From: Chloroflexota bacterium | Lineage (GTDB): Bacteria > Chloroflexota > Anaerolineae > Promineifilales > Promineifilaceae | Assembly (NCBI GenBank): GCA_018004935.1 | Contig: JAGNBF010000044.1 | Span: 9,051-59,614, forward strand | Direction: 5' to 3' | DNA length: 50,564 bases | Part shown: positions 42,632-50,564 of the stretch, piece by piece | How positions within the stretch are numbered: position 1 is the stretch's first letter | Layout: the number at the start of each line of letters is the position of its first letter | Notes under the pieces: model-generated | Database searches by the model: none | Seen by the model: only the letters and a program-made list of their open reading frames with translations | What the model was told of the DNA's origin: nothing | Position numbers and translations under genes: made by a program

Positions 42632-43137
42632 TTTCCCCCACCCCTAACCCCGCCCCCAGGGGCGGGGAACTTTTTTCGGCGCGGTTGGGGGCGTTTGCCC
42701 CCAACCGCGCCGGTGGGTTTCTCCCCTTCCCTCTTGTTGTTTAAAAAAATAGTCAGGTAAGATGGTTTCCCCCACCCCTAACCTCGTCCCCAGGGGCGGG
42801 GAACTTTTTTCGGCGCGGTTGGGGGCGTTTGCCCCCAACCGCGCCGGTGGGTTTCTCCCCTTCCCTCTTGTTGTTTAAAAAAATAGTCAGGTAAGATGGT
42901 TTCCCCCACCCCTAACCTCGTCCCCAGGGGCGGGGAACTTTTTTCGGCGCGGTTGGGGGCGTTTGCCCCCAACCGCGCCGGTGGGTTTCTCCCCTTCCCT
43001 CTTGTTGTTTAAAAAAATAGTCAGGTAAGATGGTTTCCTCCACCCCTAACCCCGCCCCCAGGGGCGGGGAACTTTTTTCGGCGCGGTTGGGGGCGTTTGC
43101 CCCCAACCGCGCCGGTGGGTTTCTCCCCTTCCCTCTG
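42632..43137. repeat. 134-bp tandem repeat, three full copies plus a partial fourth
   Basis: Units start at 42632, 42766, 42900 and 43034, exactly 134 bases apart. Each contains CCCCGCCCCCAGGGGCGGGG, then the hairpin GGCGCGGTTGGGGGC / GCCCCCAACCGCGCC (first copy 42678-42711, loop GTTT), then CTCCCCTTCCCTC and GTTTAAAAAAATAGTCAGGT. The full copies are nearly identical. The fourth changes after CCTTCCCTCT into the common family-C right end (to about 43222). A frame through the repeat is open but is an artefact. Confidence 0.92.
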
Positions 43138-43221
43138 GGAAGGGGATGGGGGATGGGTCTTCCGCCCAAACCTACCCAATCTGTTGCCGCCAACAAAATA
43201 TCACTTTATGACCGTGGTAAG

Positions 43222-43470
43222 TCATTGTTCAGAAATAACGTAGGTGGCCTGGTCAGGAGACCGGCCACAGCAAATCGCCCTGTGGCCCATCTATGCCGGG
43301 TCTGATACCAAACCGTGGGTGAAATCCGCGAAACGGGCAAACTGAGGATTGCCGTGAAATCTGTCAATCACTGGTCATTGTGTTACCATTAGTAACCGAT
43401 CAGTTATACCCATCACGGTCACATGTTGGTGGCTTGGTCAGGAGACTGGCCACAGCAAATTCAATAGTGA
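43222..43470. repeat. Two core-B elements
   Basis: The first (AAGTCATTGTTCAGAAATAA then GGTGGCCTGGTCAGGAGACC) spans 43226-43280, the second (GTGGCTTGGTCAGGAGACTG then GCCACAGC) 43430-43460. The bases between show no gene. Confidence 0.75.
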
Positions 43471-43662
43471 GTCCACTGCAAAAAGCCCGGTTTCTGACTA
43501 ATTTAACCGTCGCTTCCAGAGAAAAAGAGTAAGCGTTCAGTTTAAGGCCTATACCCATCCGTTGTCTGAGCTTGTCGAAGGCAATGGCGGGCTTCGGCAA
43601 GCTCAGACAACAGCGTTAGTCGTTATTTTTTTGTCACTGTATGACTCTTACTGGAGTAAGCC
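43471..43662. repeat. Broken copy of the der-terminator repeat, element-II end and REP-like hairpin
   Basis: Bases 43471-43528 match 23485-23542 nearly base for base, then the match stops where an element-II end begins (GTAAGCGTTCAGT, 43529-43541), so the right arm of the hairpin is lost. A REP-like hairpin follows, GTTGTCTGAGCTTGTCGAAG pairing with CTTCGGCAAGCTCAGACAAC (43561-43611). The ribosome site of the next gene closes the region. Confidence 0.75.
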
Positions 43663-46600
43663 ATGAGTACACACCAATACCCTTGGGAATTTCATGTTTC
43701 ACGTCAGGCACGTGATCAGTATCAGTTTGATAAGGCCCTCTTTGCCTTTAACGGTAATGTCATTTTGAGCGACATCGCGGCCGCGCGTCAGTTTGCCCAA
43801 ATGATAAATGCAAAGAAGGATCTGGCCCGCTTTCCGGAACAGGCTGTCAAGGCGGGTCAAATCAATGCCCTGGGTCTGTTGGATGAACTCCTGCATAGTC
43901 TGTTGGAAACGTATCGGCGGGAGGTGAAGGCGGATGTGATGGTAGATGCTTATGCCTGGTTGGAAGAGCGGTTTGGCGCGGCCGCGTTCACTGCCACTCT
44001 TACCGCCTTCCTTGATCAGTTCCCCCCACTGACCGTTTACCAGGGCGAGATGAGTGTGGAGGAATACCTGGCCGGTGAAACGAATGGGCATAGTCACCGC
44101 TATGTGGCTCTGGAAGAAATGTTGATGCTCTGGTTGACCAATATGAACCCCGCGGCCGCGCCCTTCAATGAATTCTTCGATGATACCACCCTGGGGCAAA
44201 ACACCGTTTACCGGGAGATGATGGGTTCACTGGAAGCGTTTTTTGAAGCACAACCCCCTTTAGGCAAAGCCCCCCTGCCTCTGTTTAAATTTTTGCGCTT
44301 GCCCACCCTCACTGCCCCTGATTCTTTAACCGCCCAACTGGAGTTTATTCGCGGCCGCTGGCTACCCTTTTTAGAGCAATATGAGGTGCGCCTGTTGCGG
44401 GGGCTGGATGTCGTAACCGAAGAAGAAATGCCACGCTTTTGGGGTGGCCCTGGCCCCGCGCAAGTCATTGAATTTAATGCCCCATGGATGGGAGAAAGTG
44501 GACAAGAAGGTCGTACTTCCTCTACCTCGGCTTATACATTAGGGGAAGAGCCAGAACAGTTTAGCCCGGACCTGGATTGGATGCCCAACGCCATTCTTAT
44601 GGCGAAAAATGCCTATGTCTGGTTGGATCAATTGAGTAAAAAATATAACCAGACGCTTTCCCGACTGGATCAGGTGCCAGATGAGGAGTTGGATTTTCTG
44701 CAACAGGGAGGGTTTACCGGTTTGTGGCTCATTGGGGTATGGGAGCGGAGTACTGCCTCGGAGCGGATTAAGCACCTGTGTGGCAATCCAGATGCGGTGG
44801 CTTCGGCTTATTCATTGAAGGGGTATGACATCGCGGCCGCGCTTGGTGGGCCTCCCGCTTACCAAAATTTACGCGACCGCCTGTGGCGGCGCGGCATTCG
44901 TTTCGCTTGTGACATGGTTCCCAACCATTTTGGTCTGGACTCCGATTGGGTGATTAATCATCCCCAATGGTTCCTCAGCCTACCCTACTCCCCTTATCCT
45001 AATTACACCTTCAACGGCCCCAACCTCTCCCCCAATGACCGGGTGGGTGTCTACCTGGAAGACCATTATTATGATCGTTCCGATGCCGCCGTTGTTTTTA
45101 AGCGGATAGATCATTGGACCGGAGATGCTCAATACATCTATCACGGCAATGATGGTACCAGCTTCCCCTGGAACGACACGGCCCAAATTGATTACCTGAA
45201 TCCAGAAGCCCGCGAAGCCATTATCCAGACCATTTTGCATGTGGCCCGTCTCTTTCCCATCATCCGTTTTGATGCGGCCATGACGTTGGCAAAACGGCAT
45301 ATTCAGCGGCTGTGGTTCCCGGAACCGGGACAAGGGGGAGCCATTCCTTCTCGCTCTGAGTTTGGCCTGACCAAAGAGCAGTTTGATGAGCGTATTCCCG
45401 AAGAGTTCTGGCGCGAAGTTGTGGACAGGGTGGCTCAAGAAGTACCAGACACGCTCCTGCTGGCTGAAGCCTTTTGGCTGATGGAAGGGTATTTTGTGCG
45501 CACGTTGGGGATGCACCGTGTTTACAACAGTGCCTTTATGAACATGATGCGGGACGAGAAAAATGCTGAGTATCGCCTGGTGATGAAAAATACACTGGAG
45601 TTTAACCCGGAAGTACTCAAGCGTTATGTCAATTTCATGAACAATCCGGACGAAAAGACAGCCATTGAACAATTTGGCGGTGGGGATAAATATTTTGGGG
45701 TCTGTACGGTGTTAGTGACCTTGCCCGGGTTGCCCATGTTTGGTCACGGGCAATTAGAAGGATTCACGGAAAAATATGGGATGGAGTATAAGCGGGCTTA
45801 CTATGAGGAACAGCCTAATTGGTATCTCCTGCAACGCCACGAGAAAGAGATTTATCCCCTGCTCCACCGGCGGCGCATGTTTGCCGAGGCAGAACATTTT
45901 CTGCTTTATGACTTTGCCACTGTGGAGGGTGGCGTGAATGAGGATGTGTTTGCCTATTCCAATGGTATGGGAAGCCAGCGGAGTCTGGTTTTGTACCACA
46001 ACAAGTGGGGCACGGCCCGCGGCCGCGTTCATCGTTCTGCCGCTTATTCCATCAAAACCGGGCCAGGTGAAGACGACCGCACCCTGGTGCAGAAAACCCT
46101 CGCCGAAGGGTTGGCCTTGCCGGACGATCCCGAAACCTTCCTCATCTTCCGTGACCATGTGACCGGCCTGGAGCATATTCAGAATTGTCAGGCGCTGGTG
46201 CAAAAAGGGCTAGAGATTGAATTAGGGGCGTATCGTTGCCATGTATTCCTGGATTTCCGGGAAGTGAGTGGCCCCGGTTATGCCGAACTGACCTGGATGT
46301 TGGGGGGGAAAGGTGTGCCCAGCGTGGAACTGGCATGGCGAGAACGGCATTTACAACCGATACACATGCCCTTCCGCACTCTGGCCAATGGCGAGACATT
46401 CCGTCGGCTTCATGAAGCCAGCACCTCTGCGAAACGCACCCAGGTGCTAGACAACCTGATGCCAGAGGTGACGGCATTTCTTGCGGCCGCACAAAGTTAT
46501 GCCGGAGTTATGACCACGAGCGATGACGCGGCCGCGATTGCTCAGGCCACACGCGCCGATTGGGAAGCGATTTACCGATTGAGTGATGAGTCCGTGGCAC

Positions 46601-47256
46601 ACAGTACGCCGGTGGTCGTAGCCAATGAGCTATTGGCCGAGACCAGCGAGTCGTTAACAGCGGTCAATGCGCCGTTGACGGAAGAGGATAAAGGTGTAGG
46701 AACATTCCTGCTGGAACGCACGCCGGAGCCTCTGCCTCTTTTACCAGATACGACGGATACCTGGGGCACGCTTCTGGGCTGGGTATTAGTCCGTCGCCTA
46801 GGGGAAGTTGTCGGTGCAGAGGACGCGGCCGCGCACAGTCGTACCTTGTTAGATGAATGGCTTCTGGGCAAGGTATTAGTCGAAGCATTACAAGGGATGG
46901 GGCTGGATGGCGGTGCGGCCGCGCACGTCGTTCAGCGCCTTAAATGGCTCATCACCTGGCAAAGCTGGTTTACCCGGCCTGATGCGGCCGCCGAATCTGA
47001 GTTATGGCTTGCCTTACTACAAGATGCCGATGTGCGGGCTTATCTGCAAGTGAACCGGTATAACGATATTTTCTGGTTTAATGGGGAATCTATGACCTCA
47101 TTACTCTGGTGGTTGGAATGTGTGGCCCGGCTGGCGGAAGTCAATATCACTACCCTGATGAGCGAAATGAGGCAGGCGGTTGCGGCCGCGGGGTATCAGG
47201 TAGAAAAATTGCTCACCCCTGAAGAAGCCCTGGCCCCAGAGGAACCATTGGCGTAA
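43663..47256 (+). CDS. Very large GH13 (alpha-amylase family) protein
   Basis: A 1197-residue protein with no signal peptide, so probably intracellular. Residues 1-300 are an unrecognised helical domain. A GH13 TIM barrel follows: region I DMVPNH (Asp417), region II IIRFDAA (nucleophile Asp537), region III LLAEAFW (acid/base Glu602), and region IV FMNNPDE (Asp663), where the usual NHD is N-P-D, so the transition-state His is missing. A beta-rich section and a long helical C-terminal region (about 930-1197) follow. It might act in glycogen or maltodextrin metabolism, but the double extension is unlike standard amylases. GGAG precedes the ATG. Twelve GCGGCCGC sites, the densest in the window, mostly encode Ala-Ala-Ala. 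Confidence 0.83.
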   Translation: MSTHQYPWEFHVSRQARDQYQFDKALFAFNGNVILSDIAAARQFAQMINAKKDLARFPEQAVKAGQINALGLLDELLHSLLETYRREVKADVMVDAYAWLEERFGAAAFTATLTAFLDQFPPLTVYQGEMSVEEYLAGETNGHSHRYVALEEMLMLWLTNMNPAAAPFNEFFDDTTLGQNTVYREMMGSLEAFFEAQPPLGKAPLPLFKFLRLPTLTAPDSLTAQLEFIRGRWLPFLEQYEVRLLRGLDVVTEEEMPRFWGGPGPAQVIEFNAPWMGESGQEGRTSSTSAYTLGEEPEQFSPDLDWMPNAILMAKNAYVWLDQLSKKYNQTLSRLDQVPDEELDFLQQGGFTGLWLIGVWERSTASERIKHLCGNPDAVASAYSLKGYDIAAALGGPPAYQNLRDRLWRRGIRFACDMVPNHFGLDSDWVINHPQWFLSLPYSPYPNYTFNGPNLSPNDRVGVYLEDHYYDRSDAAVVFKRIDHWTGDAQYIYHGNDGTSFPWNDTAQIDYLNPEAREAIIQTILHVARLFPIIRFDAAMTLAKRHIQRLWFPEPGQGGAIPSRSEFGLTKEQFDERIPEEFWREVVDRVAQEVPDTLLLAEAFWLMEGYFVRTLGMHRVYNSAFMNMMRDEKNAEYRLVMKNTLEFNPEVLKRYVNFMNNPDEKTAIEQFGGGDKYFGVCTVLVTLPGLPMFGHGQLEGFTEKYGMEYKRAYYEEQPNWYLLQRHEKEIYPLLHRRRMFAEAEHFLLYDFATVEGGVNEDVFAYSNGMGSQRSLVLYHNKWGTARGRVHRSAAYSIKTGPGEDDRTLVQKTLAEGLALPDDPETFLIFRDHVTGLEHIQNCQALVQKGLEIELGAYRCHVFLDFREVSGPGYAELTWMLGGKGVPSVELAWRERHLQPIHMPFRTLANGETFRRLHEASTSAKRTQVLDNLMPEVTAFLAAAQSYAGVMTTSDDAAAIAQATRADWEAIYRLSDESVAHSTPVVVANELLAETSESLTAVNAPLTEEDKGVGTFLLERTPEPLPLLPDTTDTWGTLLGWVLVRRLGEVVGAEDAAAHSRTLLDEWLLGKVLVEALQGMGLDGGAAAHVVQRLKWLITWQSWFTRPDAAAESELWLALLQDADVRAYLQVNRYNDIFWFNGESMTSLLWWLECVARLAEVNITTLMSEMRQAVAAAGYQVEKLLTPEEALAPEEPLA

Positions 47257-47286
47257 CCGTTCAGCGGAATCAACTGACGGTAAGAT

Positions 47287-47319
47287 CAAAAAAGCGAGGC
47301 AGTCACTGCCTCGCTTTTT
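47287..47319. terminator. Bidirectional terminator between convergent genes
   Basis: Perfect 15-base stem AAAAAAGCGAGGCAG / CTGCCTCGCTTTTTT with loop TCA; a T run follows on both strands. It ends both the GH13 gene and the penicillin-acylase gene. Confidence 0.93.
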
Positions 47320-47350
47320 TGATGGTGATCGTTCACGACAGCGGGCGAGT

Positions 47351-49819
47351 TTATTCGTCCGCTGGTTCAAGGGTGAGAGAGTCCGCGGCCGCGTCCTCTA
47401 CTACTTCCTGGCTAAACAGCATGGGGTGGTATTGCCCATTCAACCACAATTCAATCATATCATCATAATGCTTGTGATAAGGGTGTCCACTTTGCCCGGT
47501 GGGAATCACCGCCTGGCTGGCATCAAAATCACTAAAATCTACAATCATACGCATAGATGGATGACCGGTCACATGGGCCGGTTCGCTCCAACTCCAACCG
47601 TTGGCATTAACAATACTGCGGCCGCCATCCGCCGGGAACGGCCCCCGGTTGACGATACTCTCTATCACACCAATGCCACTTTGCCCCAACGGAGCACTCA
47701 CAAATGTGGCCGTATGAATCGTTCCCCATGTCCATTCATTGATATCTCCCCCCACATTTTCCTCAAACCACGTCTGCGTATCTCCCAAAGCCAGGAGCAC
47801 AATATCTGTGGGTGTTTCTTTCGGCGAGGTGTCCACATCATCCCACCAGGCGGCACTGGGTTGCTTTGCCAGTTGGTGGAAGAAAATAACACTGTAAATC
47901 GAGCGTACATTCTCCTCACCCACTTCATCAGCGAGAACACGGTTAACCAGATTCATGTAGAAAATCTCAAACAAAGCTGTCGGCACACTTTCGCGCCGCT
48001 CCTGTAAATCCCAACCCCGAATCCGTTCAATCATTGCCTGAATCTGAGCATCGTCACTAGACAAACCCTGGAATAACGGTTGATAACTTTCCGCCAACAT
48101 TGCATAACTATCGCTTTGAATGCGTGCGATATCTTCTACCGAGATTCCTCCATCCTCAATGGCCTCCTGGATAAGGTCGGTGATCCGCTCCCCCCGATCC
48201 CCATCCGCCCAATCGTGCGCGAGCAGGTAGGGGTAATCTTCATCCACAACAGCATGGTTGGCCGTGACAATATAACCCCATTCCGGGTTAAACAAGCGGG
48301 GTAACTCATCATAAGGGACCCAACCTTCCCATTCATATTCACCTGTCCAACCCGGCACGGGCAGTTGCCCATCTCCATTTTGGCGTAGCGGTATCAGGCC
48401 AGGCATCTGGTAAGCGATATTGCCTTCCACGTCGGCATAAACCACATTTTGCGCGGGCAAATCCCAATACTGCAAGGCATGACGGAAATCGTCGTAATTT
48501 TCTGCCTGATTCAGCAAGATGATGGATTGCAACACACGAGATGGTTCCTGAGCCGTCCAGCGCATCGCCAACACATCTTTGGAGCCATCCACAAGGTCAC
48601 TGATGATGGGGCCGTGTTGTGTTTCCAGCACTTCTAGCACAATATCATCACCCCCATTGACCTTGATCACCTCTTCATGAACCGTCATCTCCTGCCATTC
48701 ACCCATAAACTCATATTGGTGCGGGTTGTTGGGATTAACTTTTTCAATGTATAGGTCTTGGGTATCAGGCCCAACATTGGTGACACCCCAGGCAATATTA
48801 CTGTTATGGCCGACGACGATCCCCGGCACACCCGCAAAGGAGAAACCGACAACATCCCAGCCGGGTGCATGTAACCCGGCTTCGTACCAGATGGAGGGCA
48901 TCTGAATACCCAGGTGGGGGTCATTGGCCAGGAGAGGTTCGCCTGTTTCGGTATGTTCGCCACTGATAACCCAGTTATTGCTACCGACAAAGGTTTCGGA
49001 ACCAAACGCAAACCCATTGGGGGGTTCTGCACCGATAATGCTGGTCTGGACGTTGTTCCAATCAATGCGAGTGGTGCTGGTGGGGTTATTATTGTTGTCA
49101 CTGTTCAGATAAGGCATGGCATCCGTAGGAACCATAACCGGGCGTTCCCCATAGGCATACCCCGGCAACAAAGTAGCCACCTGGGCCTCGCCTAGTTGCT
49201 GGATCAGTTCAGCCCGATCCACTTCGTCCCCCCAGTTACCACTTAGATCATCAGCCATGACGACCCCCCAGGTGATGGTGTTGAGGGGTGTCCACGGTTC
49301 AATTTCCCATGGTTCGTTGACCAGGCCCAGGACGGTCATATTGAGGGAAAGATCGTCGCGGTTGGCATCAATGTAGGCGTTAACTCCTGCACTGTACGCT
49401 TCCAGAATATCCATGTATTCTGGCTCTTCTGTCTCAAAATGGGCCAGGGCGTTGGCACCTAAGCGGTTCCAGCCCATGGTTCGGATAAATTTGTCAATTT
49501 CGACAGTGCCTTCACCCGCAATTTCGGATACTCGCCCCTGACCGATGTGCCGCCACCATTCCATTTGCCAGAAACGATCTTGGGCATGGACATAGCCTTG
49601 CGCAAAGAACAAATCATGTTCGTTTGCGGCATAAATATGGGGGATGCCGTAATCGTCCCGGTAAATTTCGACGGTATCTTCTAGACCGGGGGCTTCAATT
49701 GTTCCGCTCACTTTGGGAAAGGGTTGGCGGGTTTTACTATAAATGACGATAGCTACAATGAGCACCAGGGTGATTAAAATGCCCAGTATACTGAATAGGA
49801 CTTTATTGGCTCGACTCAT
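47351..49819 (-). CDS. Penicillin acylase family (Ntn-hydrolase) protein
   Basis: An 822-residue amidohydrolase precursor. One N-terminal hydrophobic helix (VLFSILGILITLVLIVAIVI) anchors it outside the membrane. The alpha chain carries EIYRDDYGIPHIYAANEHDLF and YVHAQDRFWQMEWWR; the chain break is expected before Ser280 in FVGSNNW, the Ntn nucleophile after self-cleavage. The beta chain has LLANDPHLGIQMPSIWYEAG, GVPGIVVGHN and the terminal GGRSIVNANGWSW, all family blocks. Substrates in such enzymes include acyl amides and acyl-homoserine lactones; which applies is unknown. GGAG lies before the ATG. GCGGCCGC occurs only twice, both near the 3-prime end of the gene (47385 and 47618). Confidence 0.93.
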   Translation of the reverse strand: MSRANKVLFSILGILITLVLIVAIVIYSKTRQPFPKVSGTIEAPGLEDTVEIYRDDYGIPHIYAANEHDLFFAQGYVHAQDRFWQMEWWRHIGQGRVSEIAGEGTVEIDKFIRTMGWNRLGANALAHFETEEPEYMDILEAYSAGVNAYIDANRDDLSLNMTVLGLVNEPWEIEPWTPLNTITWGVVMADDLSGNWGDEVDRAELIQQLGEAQVATLLPGYAYGERPVMVPTDAMPYLNSDNNNNPTSTTRIDWNNVQTSIIGAEPPNGFAFGSETFVGSNNWVISGEHTETGEPLLANDPHLGIQMPSIWYEAGLHAPGWDVVGFSFAGVPGIVVGHNSNIAWGVTNVGPDTQDLYIEKVNPNNPHQYEFMGEWQEMTVHEEVIKVNGGDDIVLEVLETQHGPIISDLVDGSKDVLAMRWTAQEPSRVLQSIILLNQAENYDDFRHALQYWDLPAQNVVYADVEGNIAYQMPGLIPLRQNGDGQLPVPGWTGEYEWEGWVPYDELPRLFNPEWGYIVTANHAVVDEDYPYLLAHDWADGDRGERITDLIQEAIEDGGISVEDIARIQSDSYAMLAESYQPLFQGLSSDDAQIQAMIERIRGWDLQERRESVPTALFEIFYMNLVNRVLADEVGEENVRSIYSVIFFHQLAKQPSAAWWDDVDTSPKETPTDIVLLALGDTQTWFEENVGGDINEWTWGTIHTATFVSAPLGQSGIGVIESIVNRGPFPADGGRSIVNANGWSWSEPAHVTGHPSMRMIVDFSDFDASQAVIPTGQSGHPYHKHYDDMIELWLNGQYHPMLFSQEVVEDAAADSLTLEPADE

Positions 49820-50564
49820 ATTGATCTCCTCTTCTACAACATGATACAGATAGGGGTAAACACGATTGAAGGGTATCTATACAGGTGTCAGAACTTATTT
49901 CTACGCTTTTGTAGTTTAAAAAATTAATCGGGTAATGGAATCCCCCCCGCCCCTAACCCCGTTCCCAGAGGCGGGGAACTTTTCTAAGGGGCATTTTTCG
50001 GGGCATTCGCTCCGAAAAATGCCCCATTGGAATTCCCCCCTTCCCGGGGGCAGGGGGGATGGGCGAATCAACTCATTACCCGATTAAAAATTTAATCAAC
50101 AAGAGCGTCGCAGGGGGCATTCCACGCGGAGCATGGAACGAGCACCCGCATAGATACATTGAAAGAGCTATGGAGTAAAGCAAATTGTAACGTGAATGCC
50201 AATAGAGGGGGTAATTGGAGTATACCCATAAATCGTGGGGCACAGACCTGACAGGTTTTAGAAACCTGTCAGGTCTCCCACAAAACGTAGATATATTGCC
50301 AAAGGGCATAATCTGACATTTTTTCGCCCTGTCGCCGTCTCACTTTATCGTCGTGTTGGGTTTATCCCAGGCCACCCCCACCCCTAACCCCGCCCCCAGG
50401 GGCGGGGAACTACTTTCGGCGCGGTTTAGCGAGCGTCCGCTCGCTAAACCGCGCCGGTAGATTTCTCCCCCTTCCCTCTGGGATCGAAGGGGGATGGGTC
50501 TTCAGTCCAAACCTACCAATCTGTTGCCGCTAACAAAATGTCACTTTATGACCGTGGTAAGTAT
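49820..50564. repeat. Repeat-packed end of the window
   Basis: No gene is seen. A segment at 49915-50096 has inverted ends around ATTAATCGGGTAATG / CATTACCCGATTAA and contains the variable hairpin GGGGCATTTTTCGGGGC / GCTCCGAAAAATGCCCC (49988-50025). A core-A element lies at 50215-50295. A long family-C element starts at 50298 with TATTGCCAAAGGGCATAATC, contains the hairpin GGCGCGGTTTAGCGAGCG / CGCTCGCTAAACCGCGCC (50418-50455), and runs to its right end ATGACCGTGGTAAGTAT at the last base. Confidence 0.78.

Noticed and set aside
42632-43137. The tandem array as a CRISPR locus or a repeat-containing protein
   Set aside because: The repeat is 134 bases with no unique spacers and no cas genes; the open frame exists only because the unit length leaves it open, and it has no ribosome site.

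Overview
The window looks like a bacterial chromosome segment, most probably from a Chloroflexota (Anaerolineae-like) organism. This is inferred from gene content and not proven: a solitary ftsZ beside an excisionase-type regulator, twin SAF/CpaB-like proteins, a cdaA-cdaR pair, lipoproteins with long Thr/Pro linkers, a MacB-type exporter with two permeases and no outer-membrane partner, and roughly even base composition. There are about 35 protein genes, three tRNA genes, and no rRNA, phage, plasmid replication or CRISPR locus. No transposase gene is visible, although the intergenic DNA is crowded with small mobile-looking repeats.

Layout. 0-5 kb: GDP-mannose dehydratase, an L,D-transpeptidase, ftsZ and its small HTH neighbour (cell envelope and division). 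5-14.3 kb: a Memo-family protein, an M1 peptidase lipoprotein, a DivIC/FtsB-like protein, two CpaB-like SAF proteins, an NrtR-type regulator, a DtxR-type regulator and a divergent Fbp-type ABC ATPase. 14.3-15.2 kb: mobile repeats and a tRNA-Phe/Gly/Cys operon. 15.3-19.6 kb: small membrane proteins (one split by an in-frame stop, and one 45-codon gene with a Cys-Cys-Cys-Cys run) and an orphan solute-binding lipoprotein. 19.9-25 kb: a crotonase-fold enzyme, a ParA / coiled-coil / DUF4236 operon, and der. 25.3-32.5 kb: cdaR-cdaA, a large TPR protein, argF and a glycosyltransferase. 32.5-34.6 kb: a compact restriction-modification cassette (R, controller C, divergent D12 methylase). 34.6-39.5 kb: a HlyD / ATPase / permease / permease exporter operon. 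40.5-49.8 kb: a lipoprotein, a PqqB-like hydrolase, a 1197-residue GH13-like protein and a penicillin-acylase family protein.

The most striking feature is at DNA level. The NotI-type octamer GCGGCCGC occurs 67 times by eye count, against about one expected, and 66 of the 67 copies lie inside genes in every reading frame. This resembles the HIP1 palindrome of cyanobacteria but with a different sequence. The second theme is a layered set of short palindromic elements in nearly every gap. They have shared ends, exchangeable cores, nested insertions, and in two families clear target-site duplications of 9 bp and 8 bp.
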